From assembly GCA_964471535.1 (NCBI GenBank), contig CAYYHA010000141.1, positions 1-10,461 of the forward strand: a DNA stretch of 10,461 nt. Reading direction: 5' to 3'. Numbering within the stretch: the stretch's first letter is position 1; every line of letters begins with the position of its first letter. Position numbers and translations under genes: made by a program. Below are positions 1 through 6,281 of the stretch, piece after piece. The notes under the pieces were generated by a model. That model had not been told where the DNA came from. It did no database searches and saw only the letters and a program-made list of their open reading frames with translations. Source of the DNA: CAYYHA01 sp964471535 (lineage in GTDB: Bacteria > Myxococcota > Myxococcia > SLRQ01).

Positions 1-2
1 TA

Positions 3-1015
<1,013 letters not shown>

Positions 1016-1019
<4 letters not shown>

Positions 1020-2044
1020 GCGCATCGGTCGCGGAGAAGGTCGAACGGATTCGAAAGGGGGAGGTGCGCGCTGCCGCGCGCCTCATGCGCGACCTGGACG
1101 ACGAAATCCCGGAGGCGCGCGAGGTTCTGGCCAAGCTGCATCCGTACACGGGAAACGCCTACATCGTTGGGATCACCGGCAACCCCGGCAGCGGGAAGAG
1201 CACGCTCACCGACCGGCTCATCGGACAGTGGCGGGCTGACGGCAAGTCGGTGGGCGTGGTGGCGATCGATCCCACCAGCCCGTTCACTGGCGGTGCGATT
1301 CTCGGCGACCGGGTGCGGATGCAGCAGCATGCGACGGATGAGGGCGTATTCATCCGCTCGCTCGCCACGCGGGGTCACCTGGGCGGCCTCTCCCGCAGCA
1401 CCATGGACGTGGTGCGGGTGCTCGACGCGATGGGCAAGGACATCATCGTGATCGAGACGGTAGGCGTGGGGCAGGATGAGATCGAGGTGACCCGCGCCGC
1501 TCACACCTCGGTGGTCGTGGTGGTGCCCGGCCTCGGGGACGACATCCAGGCCATCAAGGCGGGGATCTTGGAAATTGCCGACCTCTTCGTGGTGAACAAG
1601 GCGGACCGACCCGGTGCCGACCGCACGGTACAGGAGCTGCAAATGATGCTCGAACTCTTCCGGCCGTCCGCCGCGGTGGTCCCGCACGGGGGCGTGAGCG
1701 CACCGCGCGGCGTCGCCCAGGCGACCGAGGATGGTTGGGAGGTGCCGATCCTGAAGGCGGTGGCGGTCAAGAACGAGGGCGTCCCCGAGCTGGCGAGGAC
1801 GCTCGAAGCACACCGGGCCCACCTGCGTGAGACGGGGAACCTCGCGCGCCGGGAGCGCGACCGGGCCCGCTTCGAGTTCCTCGAGGCCCTGAAGTCGCGC
1901 CTCGTGCGCCAGGCGCTCGAGGCGCTACAGGCGTCGGGGCAGCTCGATCGGATCGTGGATCGCATCAGCGCTCGCAGGCTCGATCCCTACAAGGCGGCGG
2001 CGTCCGTGGCGGCGGGCGAGGTGCTGGAGGCCGGGGAGGCGTAG
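1016..2044 (+). CDS. meaB: MeaB/ArgK-type GTPase, chaperone of a B12-dependent acyl-CoA mutase
   Basis: G3E-family P-loop GTPase that in characterised systems gates adenosylcobalamin loading and protects methylmalonyl-CoA mutase from inactivation. The 342-residue length is normal for MeaB. Walker A is GNPGSGKST (55-63); AIDPTSPFTGGAILGDR (83-99) and RSLATRGHLGGLS (114-126) are family hallmarks; ETVGVGQDE (147-155) is the Walker B/switch region; NKAD (194-197) gives guanine specificity. The C-terminal third is a helical, Arg/Glu-rich dimerisation arm. The ATG overlaps the upstream stop, with GGAG at 1010-1013 only 2 nt before it, so translation is probably coupled to the dehydrogenase. No mutase subunit is visible here, so the partner could be methylmalonyl-, isobutyryl- or ethylmalonyl-CoA mutase encoded upstream or elsewhere. 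The old name ArgK (arginine kinase) is a misannotation of this family. Confidence 0.96.
2033..2039 (+). promoter_or_regulatory. ribosome binding site for the GTG-start envelope protein
   Basis: GGGGAGG lies inside the last codons of meaB, with 7 nt to the GTG at 2047. It supports GTG as the start of the downstream gene, where no ATG is available near the 5' end. Confidence 0.7.
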
Positions 2045-2046
2045 CC

Positions 2047-2745
2047 GTGGCGCGCCGTGGAGGTGGGAGGGGGCTCGCCGGTGGGGCCGTGCTGGCCACA
2101 CTCCTCGTGGGAACGACCGGATGTCTCGGCGCAGGGATGACCCTGCAGCGGGTCCCCGTGCTGGCCGCGGGAGAGACGGAGTTCGCTGTGGGCGTTGGCG
2201 CGACGGCGCTCGGCGGCGCAGATGCCGAGGGTGGGCCCTCGGTCACCGGGGTCGTCCCGGCGCTGGAGCTCTCCATTCGCCAGGGGCTCGGCGCCCACCT
2301 GGACCTCGGCGGTCGTCTCTACACGCTGCCCCTCGCCGTCCGAATCGACCTGAAGTGGCAGTGGCACGAGAGCCTTGGATGGGACGCCAGTGTGGCGCCC
2401 GGCTTCACCGTCGGCGTGCCCGCCGTGCTCACGTCGGGACCGCTTCCCGGCTTCCTACCTGCGCACAGGAGCCCGGGGCTCGATCCCATCGTGCTGCACC
2501 TGCCGCTGCTCTTTGGGCTGTGGGTGGAGCAGCATCAGATCGTGCTCGCGGCGAAGGGAAATCTGGTGCTGACGCAGGCTGCCGAGGGCCTGCAGGCCTA
2601 TCCCCTGCTCGGGGGGTCCGTGGGCTTCGAGGTGAACCTCCTTCCCCACGGGCGCCTCACCCCGGAGCTCTCCGTGGTCTGTGGTCCCGCCCAGCAGGCC
2701 TGTGCGGGGACCCTGGGTGTCACCTTCCATGGAGGTTTCCTTTGA
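2047..2745 (+). CDS. hypothetical envelope protein, lipoprotein-like signal, beta-rich
   Basis: I do not recognise a named family. The 232-residue product has an Arg-rich n-region (MARRGGGRG), a hydrophobic core (LAGGAVLATLLVG) and Cys26 in GTTGC. That resembles a lipobox but lacks the usual Leu at -3, so a type I signal peptide is also possible. The mature part is Gly-rich with alternating polar/apolar stretches (ELSIRQGLGAHLDLGGRLY; RIDLKWQWHESLGWDASVA), paired PALELS/LTPELS segments and a C-terminus GVTFHGGFL. This pattern is typical of small outer-membrane beta-barrels of about 8-10 strands. The GTG start is chosen from the strong Shine-Dalgarno and the 2-nt gap after meaB. The stop overlaps the next gene's TTG by 4 bp. 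The link to the acyl-CoA genes is positional only. Confidence 0.82.
   Translation: MARRGGGRGLAGGAVLATLLVGTTGCLGAGMTLQRVPVLAAGETEFAVGVGATALGGADAEGGPSVTGVVPALELSIRQGLGAHLDLGGRLYTLPLAVRIDLKWQWHESLGWDASVAPGFTVGVPAVLTSGPLPGFLPAHRSPGLDPIVLHLPLLFGLWVEQHQIVLAAKGNLVLTQAAEGLQAYPLLGGSVGFEVNLLPHGRLTPELSVVCGPAQQACAGTLGVTFHGGFL
2731..2735 (+). promoter_or_regulatory. ribosome binding site defining a TTG start
   Basis: GGAGG followed by 6 nt and then TTG at 2742, which overlaps the upstream TGA as TTGA. The spacing is better than that of the in-frame GTG at 2754 (18 nt), so TTG is preferred as start for the next gene. Confidence 0.65.
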
Positions 2746-3446
2746 GGGTCCGAGTGCAGCCGGCCGGGGGGCGCCTTCGGGGGGCTTCGGTTCCACGGGC
2801 GGCGCCGTGCCGCGCCGCGCTCCTCCTGTGGCTGGCGGCTGGACTCTTCGGGTCCGTGGCGTGCGACGAGCGGGTTCGGTATTCGGACAGTATCCTGCTG
2901 CCGGTGGCGGTGCGGGGGGCCGATGCGAGCGCAGCGCTCCGCGCTGACGTGCCGGAGGATCTCCTCGCGGCGCTCGGAGGTGAGATTCCCACGCGCTGGC
3001 CCGACACGCTTCCCCATTGGCAGGCGGATCTCGACCTAGAGCAGTGGGTGGTCCTGCGGCACGAAGGGTTGGGTGAAGTGGGCAAGGATCTCGCCGCTGC
3101 GGGCCGGGGAGAGGCCACGGTGCGGGTCCGGGAGGTCCGGGCCTCCTTCGACCCGGGGACGTTGAACCTGCCCGTGGTGCAGGCGGAGATCTTTGGCGCT
3201 CCGGAGGCGGGGGAAGCGGGACCTTCGGCCGAGGCGGCTGCGCGCCTGGCGCGGCTCGCCCCGCTCGATCGTCCGACCTTCGACTTTGTGCCCGGTGGCC
3301 GGACCCAGCTCGAGGCGACCTTGCTGGCTCCCGCAAGCACGCTGGGGGTCCGGACGCGGCTGCATTTCGATACGCGGACACGCCCCGAGACGCCCGCTGG
3401 AGAGGGGACGCTCGAGATCGAGATCGCCGTGGACGTCCTGTTCTGA
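2742..3446 (+). CDS. hypothetical lipoprotein (TTG start)
   Basis: Predicted product of 234 residues that I cannot assign to a family. A basic n-region (residues 1-24, several Arg) is followed by a hydrophobic segment RAALLLWLAAGLFG and Cys41 in GSVAC, a plausible lipobox, so it is probably secreted and lipid-anchored. The mature region begins DERVRYSDSILLPVAVRG and is mixed alpha/beta. A DLDLEQWVVLRHEG stretch, an Ala-rich segment near the middle, and strand-like segments at the end (RTRLHFDTRTRP; GTLEIEIAVDVLF) can be seen. The upstream TTG overlap plus GGAGG decides the start. The frame is also open well upstream (to about 2121), but that part is antisense-like shadow over the previous gene and encodes Arg-rich low-complexity sequence. 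A GTG at 2754 would shorten the n-region by four codons and remains possible. No enzyme motif is visible. Confidence 0.78.
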   Translation: MRVRVQPAGGRLRGASVPRAAPCRAALLLWLAAGLFGSVACDERVRYSDSILLPVAVRGADASAALRADVPEDLLAALGGEIPTRWPDTLPHWQADLDLEQWVVLRHEGLGEVGKDLAAAGRGEATVRVREVRASFDPGTLNLPVVQAEIFGAPEAGEAGPSAEAAARLARLAPLDRPTFDFVPGGRTQLEATLLAPASTLGVRTRLHFDTRTRPETPAGEGTLEIEIAVDVLF

Positions 3447-3451
3447 GGCCG

Positions 3452-4219
3452 ATGGGTCGTCGTTGGAATCCCCGGCGGTACAATCCGGTGCACCGCGGCG
3501 CATCCCGGCAGGGAGCTTCCGGAGCGCCCGAGCGCCTGCCGCCCTTGCCCGCCCCCCGACCGAGCGAAGAGGCCGTGGTGGCCTTCTTCGACATGGACCG
3601 CACCCTCCTCACCGTGAACAGCGCCCGCCTGTGGGTCGCCTACGAGCGGCAGGCGGGACGGATCGGGGGATGGCTCGCCCTGCGCGCGGCCTGGTGGATC
3701 TTGCTGTACCGAGTCGGGATGGCCGACTTCGAGCGGGTGATCCGTGAGGCGCTCGCGCTGGCCCGAGGGGACGATGCCGAGGCGCTGCGCCAGCGCTGCC
3801 TTGCCTGGTATCGGGCGTGGGTGCGTCCCACCGTCTCGCAGGACGCGCTGGCGCGCCTCGATGCGCACCGGAGCGTGGGGCATCGGGTCGCGATCCTCAC
3901 GGCCTCCACGCGCTTTGCCGCCGCCCCGCTGGCAGAGGAGCTGGGCGTCGATTTGGTGGCGACCGAGCTCGACGAGGTGGGGGGCGTGCTGACGGGGGAG
4001 GTGGTGGAGCCGCTGTGTTTCGGCGAGGGGAAGCTGGCCCGCGCCCGCGCCTACTGCAGCGCCTGCGGCGCTTCGCTCGACGCGGCGTGGTTCTATACCG
4101 ATTCCTATACCGATCTTCCGGTCCTCGAGGCGGTGGGCCATCCGGTGGTGGTCAATCCGGACCCCCGGCTGCGGCAGCATGCGCAGGCGGTGGGCTGGCC
4201 CATCGTTCGCTTCCGGTGA
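3452..4219 (+). CDS. HAD-superfamily phosphatase, subfamily IB (SerB-like)
   Basis: Predicted Mg-dependent phosphomonoesterase acting through an aspartyl-phosphate. All four HAD motifs are intact: FFDMDRTLL (Asp47 nucleophile, Asp49 acid/base, Thr51), TAS around Thr150, Lys194 in GEGKLARA, and YTDSYTDLPVLE with Asp217 and Asp221. A helical cap lies between motifs I and II (about 55-145) and includes an apolar WLALRAAWWILLYRVG stretch, typical of HAD-IB proteins. These are often annotated as SerB-like or related to CicA, but the substrate is unknown. Phosphoserine, lipid-linked and sugar phosphates are all possible. The ATG follows the previous stop by 5 bp with only GAGG 3 nt away. The first 41 residues are Arg/Pro-rich and atypical, so the true start may be the in-frame GTG at 3488 or even the GTG at 3575. 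This is the last gene of the plus-strand operon. Confidence 0.92.
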   Translation: MGRRWNPRRYNPVHRGASRQGASGAPERLPPLPAPRPSEEAVVAFFDMDRTLLTVNSARLWVAYERQAGRIGGWLALRAAWWILLYRVGMADFERVIREALALARGDDAEALRQRCLAWYRAWVRPTVSQDALARLDAHRSVGHRVAILTASTRFAAAPLAEELGVDLVATELDEVGGVLTGEVVEPLCFGEGKLARARAYCSACGASLDAAWFYTDSYTDLPVLEAVGHPVVVNPDPRLRQHAQAVGWPIVRFR

Positions 4220-4315
4220 TCGATCCGTACCCGTAAGTACCGGGGCTCGGGAGCAGGACGCATCGGAGGGCACAATCGGCTGCGACCTGTTCCCAGGGCA
4301 CAATCGGCTGCGACC

Positions 4316-4331
4316 TGTTCCCCGGGGCACA
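4316..4331. repeat. near-palindrome at the junction of copies 2 and 3
   Basis: TGT-T-CCCC directly abuts GGGG-C-ACA, so the tail of one unit and the head of the next form a palindrome with one mismatch pair. There is no loop, so cruciform formation would open the central C-G pairs. Confidence 0.7.
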
Positions 4332-4339
4332 ATCGGCTG

Positions 4340-4381
4340 CGACCTGTTCCCCGGCGACCTGTTCCCCGGCCTGTTCCCCGG
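4340..4381. repeat. 15-bp tandem sub-repeat inside the array
   Basis: CGACCTGTTCCCCGG occurs at 4340-4354 and 4355-4369 exactly, followed by a partial third copy (CCTGTTCCCCGG, 4370-4381). It is a local duplication of the 3' half of the 27-bp unit and explains the long 63-bp interval between copies 3 and 4. Confidence 0.9.
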
Positions 4382-4393
4382 GGCGAGGGGACA
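4372..4393. repeat. hairpin-forming junction before copy 4
   Basis: TGT-T-CCCC pairs with GGGG-ACA across a GGGGCGA loop with a single bulged T, a 7-bp GC-rich stem. It joins the end of one unit to the start of the next and is repeated 47 bp downstream. It could fold in the RNA of either converging transcript, but no T-tract follows on either strand. Confidence 0.7.
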
Positions 4394-4418
4394 ATCGGGT
4401 GCGACCTGTTTCCCGGCC

Positions 4419-4440
4419 TGTTCCCCGGGGCGAGGGGACA
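4419..4440. repeat. hairpin-forming junction before copy 5
   Basis: This has the same sequence as the hairpin 47 bp upstream: TGT-T-CCCC, loop GGGGCGA, GGGG-ACA. It lies about 100 bp beyond the stop of the minus-strand Cys-rich gene, where it could mark or protect that transcript's 3' end. Confidence 0.7.
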
Positions 4441-4543
4441 ATCGGGTGCGACCTGTTTCCCGGCCCCCGGTCGGTCCCAGCGCGGATCCGACGGGTGCCC
4501 AGAGGCGCGCCTGCGCCCCGTGCCACCCGTGCCTGCGGGCGTC

Positions 4544-5773
4544 CTAGGGCCGGCAGATGCGCACCGTCTCCGTGCGTGTCGGACCGGCCGGCAACTCGGT
4601 GGGGACGCAGCGCCACCCCAGATGGCACGGATCCCCAGCGGAACAGGTGGTGCACCCCGGACCGTAGGCGCACAGGCAGTCGGCATCGGTGTCGCAGACG
4701 TTGGAACAGAGGCCTTCGGGCGTGCAGATGCGCGTCTTGCACTCGCCCCCGTCGGTGCAGGGTGTTCCCGGCGCCCCCCCCGTGGTGTTGTTCTTGCACA
4801 GGAAGAGCAGGTGGTCGGCACTGAGGCTCAAGGAGAGAGCGCACCAGGCCCCCTCGGCGGTCTTGCACTGCAGGGCCTTGTAGCACGCCACGTCCGGCGG
4901 CGTGCAGGCGGCGACTTTGGGCTGGCCAGGCACCTCGTTGAGGGTCATCTCGCCGCAGGCCTGTCCGGCGGCGCAGTCGAGGTCGTCGAGGCAGGAGTTC
5001 GTGCAGCGGTCGTCCTTGCCGTTCGTGACGCAGAGCCCACTCCGACAGGCCTCGAAGGGGTCGCAGGCCTCGCCCCCCGGCCGGGGCCCCGCGGGGTTGG
5101 CGCAGTGGGTACGGCCCTCGCGGGCGAGATCCCAGGTGCAGACCTCCCCGGTGGGACAGACCTCGTCCACGTCGCAGATGCGCTCCTCGGGGGCGGTCGG
5201 CATGCAGAGCTTGGCACTGCCCTGCTGCCCTCCCGGAGGCTGGTACACGCCTTCGACACACCCGTATCCGCCGGGGCAGTCGGGGTCGCTGCGGCACGGC
5301 AGGGCGCAGACGCCGCCCTGGCACCAGCCCCCGGCGCAGTCCTCGTGCGTGTTGCAGGCATGACCCAGGGGGATGCGGCCGCTGCGGGGGCGGCACTCGG
5401 TCATGAGGGGGCAGGGCGCCTGGCCGCAGGAGACCGCAGTGCCGGTAAAGGTGCACACCTCTGGGGCGGTGCAGCCGGCAGCGGTCAGGCACTCGCGGGG
5501 ATCGACCCCTCCGTCGGGCCCACCATCGTCGGATCCACCGTCGGGGGTGACGGCGCGCCGGCAGATGCCGCCTTGGCACTGTTCCCCGAGGGCACAGTCG
5601 GTCGTGACCACGCACTGCCCTCTGGCGGCGCGGCGGGCACTCTCACTCTCGACACAGCGCCCCTCGACACAGACGAGGATGCCCTCGCAGTCGGTATCGA
5701 AGTGGCACTCACTGACGCAGCCTGCCATCGCGAGGAGCGCCGCACCCGCGGCTGCTGCCGTCCACCAGTGCAT
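4544..5773 (-). CDS. large cysteine-rich lipoprotein
   Basis: The 409-residue product has a signal peptide ending in LAMAGC (Cys19), a good lipobox, so it is probably lipid-anchored in the envelope or exposed at the surface. I count about 50 Cys, arranged in repeated short modules of the form C-x(4-6)-C-x(4-5)-C such as TDCALGEQCQGGIC, EDCAGGWCQGGVC and DPDCPGGYGC. These resemble the EB/Dickkopf-like disulfide-rich repeats common in myxobacterial secreted proteins. Residues 76-94 form an Asp/Gly-rich linker (VTPDGGSDDGGPDGGVDP) that separates a short N-terminal module from the main body and could bind calcium. No catalytic motif is visible, so a structural, adhesive or binding role is likely. 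The ATG is supported by AGGA (complement of 5782-5785) 8 nt upstream. It is the last gene of the minus-strand operon, 39 bp after the cyclic-nucleotide-binding gene. Confidence 0.9.
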   Translation of the reverse strand: MHWWTAAAAGAALLAMAGCVSECHFDTDCEGILVCVEGRCVESESARRAARGQCVVTTDCALGEQCQGGICRRAVTPDGGSDDGGPDGGVDPRECLTAAGCTAPEVCTFTGTAVSCGQAPCPLMTECRPRSGRIPLGHACNTHEDCAGGWCQGGVCALPCRSDPDCPGGYGCVEGVYQPPGGQQGSAKLCMPTAPEERICDVDEVCPTGEVCTWDLAREGRTHCANPAGPRPGGEACDPFEACRSGLCVTNGKDDRCTNSCLDDLDCAAGQACGEMTLNEVPGQPKVAACTPPDVACYKALQCKTAEGAWCALSLSLSADHLLFLCKNNTTGGAPGTPCTDGGECKTRICTPEGLCSNVCDTDADCLCAYGPGCTTCSAGDPCHLGWRCVPTELPAGPTRTETVRICRP

Positions 5774-5812
5774 CGTCGCGATCCTAGCAGCCTCGAGTGC
5801 CCAGGCGATAGC

Positions 5813-6244
5813 TCAGGCCTCCTGCGGCGTGTGGCCGATGCTCCGGCGCAGGCGGCGCATGAGGACCTTGATCACGCCCTGAGCGATCTCCGGCTTCTCC
5901 GCCATGATGTCGTAGAAGTCCTCGCGCTCGATCTTCAGGCAGCTGGCTTCCTCCAGCGCCGCCACGGTAGCACTCCGCGGCGAGCTGTCGAGGATGGCCA
6001 TCTCTCCGAAGCATTCCCCAGGGCCCAGTTCCGCGATGACCCGGTCGCCGCGCCGAACGCTCACTCTCCCCTCGATGAGAAGGAAGAGCGCATCGCCCAT
6101 CTCCCCCTCCTCGAAGACCACCTCCCCGGCGTCGAGGGTCAGCTCCTCGGTGATGAGAGCGATCTGCGCCAGATCCTCGCCGGGAATCTGCTCGAAGAGC
6201 TCGATAGATTTGAGGAAGAGCACCTTCTCGACGGTGGTCAGCAC
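5813..6244 (-). CDS. stand-alone cyclic nucleotide-binding domain protein
   Basis: The 143-residue protein consists of one CRP/PKA-type cNMP-binding beta-roll with a short C-terminal helix and no DNA-binding domain, so it is a regulatory subunit rather than a transcription factor. The phosphate-binding cassette is intact: GECFGEMAILDSSPRSATVA (76-95), with Glu81 for the ribose 2'-OH and Arg90 for the cyclic phosphate, so cAMP or cGMP binding is plausible. The N-terminus VEKVLFLKSIELFEQIPGED is characteristic of cNMP domains that in related bacteria I recall being fused to NTT-like carrier/HEAT proteins. The start is GTG, with an in-frame TAG five codons upstream and no clear Shine-Dalgarno, so translation may depend on the preceding gene. 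It lies 37 bp downstream of the carrier/HEAT gene, which is its most probable partner. The C-terminal RRLRRS stretch is basic. Confidence 0.92.
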   Translation of the reverse strand: MLTTVEKVLFLKSIELFEQIPGEDLAQIALITEELTLDAGEVVFEEGEMGDALFLLIEGRVSVRRGDRVIAELGPGECFGEMAILDSSPRSATVAALEEASCLKIEREDFYDIMAEKPEIAQGVIKVLMRRLRRSIGHTPQEA

Positions 6245-6281
6245 GGCCCCGAGGTTCTAGCAGGAGCCCAGCCCGTTGGCA

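Larger units (their letters stand above)
4268..4465. repeat. interspersed-type repeat array, five copies of a 27-bp unit
   Basis: The unit reads approximately GGGNACAATCGGSTGCGACC followed by TGTTCCC. Copies start at 4268, 4296, 4325, 4388 and 4435, giving periods of 28, 29, 63 and 47 bp. Copies 1-3 carry ATCGGCTGCG with TGTTCCC; copies 4-5 carry ATCGGGTGCG with TGTTTCCC, so there are two subtypes. Each unit has imperfect inverted ends (GGG-n-ACA against TGT-n-CCC), as REP-like or small mobile repeats do. The spacers are short and made of unit fragments, which does not fit a CRISPR. The position between convergent stop codons fits REP/BIME-type elements, possibly serving as bidirectional terminator or mRNA 3'-end protector. 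Function is inferred only. Confidence 0.93.
4365..4465. repeat. exact 47-bp-period direct repeat
   Basis: Positions 4365-4418 and 4412-4465 are identical when shifted by 47 bp, giving 2.15 perfect copies. Identity stops at 4364/4411 and 4419/4466. Perfect identity in a gap otherwise free of coding constraint suggests a recent duplication by slippage or unequal exchange. Confidence 0.92.
4220..4543. other. non-coding gap between convergent operons
   Basis: This gap separates the HAD gene stop from the Cys-rich gene stop. The central part is the repeat array described separately. The left flank has only a 4-bp GTAC inverted repeat (4227-4240) with no T-tract, and the right flank has a GGCGC/GCGCC mini-hairpin near 4504-4517, also without a T-tract. 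I see no convincing intrinsic terminator and no RNA gene. Open frames crossing it are low-complexity products of the repeats. Confidence 0.75.

Noticed and set aside
4227..4240. Intrinsic terminator after the HAD gene
   Set aside because: The GTAC/GTAC stem is only 4 bp, AT-containing, and not followed by a T-tract.
2720..4441. Minus-strand open frame of 573 codons across the lipoprotein, HAD gene and repeat array
   Set aside because: It overlaps two supported plus-strand genes, and its start contains repeated PGNRSQPIVP-type words that are just the repeat array translated.
4268..4465. CRISPR array
   Set aside because: The spacing is irregular (28, 29, 63, 47 bp) and the intervals are made of unit fragments, not unique spacers. 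No cas gene is present in the window.
5813..6244. CRP/FNR-type transcription regulator
   Set aside because: The protein ends about 45 residues after the phosphate-binding cassette, with no room for a helix-turn-helix domain.
6245..6281. Frameshift or interrupted fusion joining the carrier-HEAT gene to the cNMP gene
   Set aside because: The carrier frame ends cleanly and the cNMP frame has its own upstream TAG and a GTG start. A 37-bp gap with a plausible domain boundary fits two genes better, though a read-level check would settle it.
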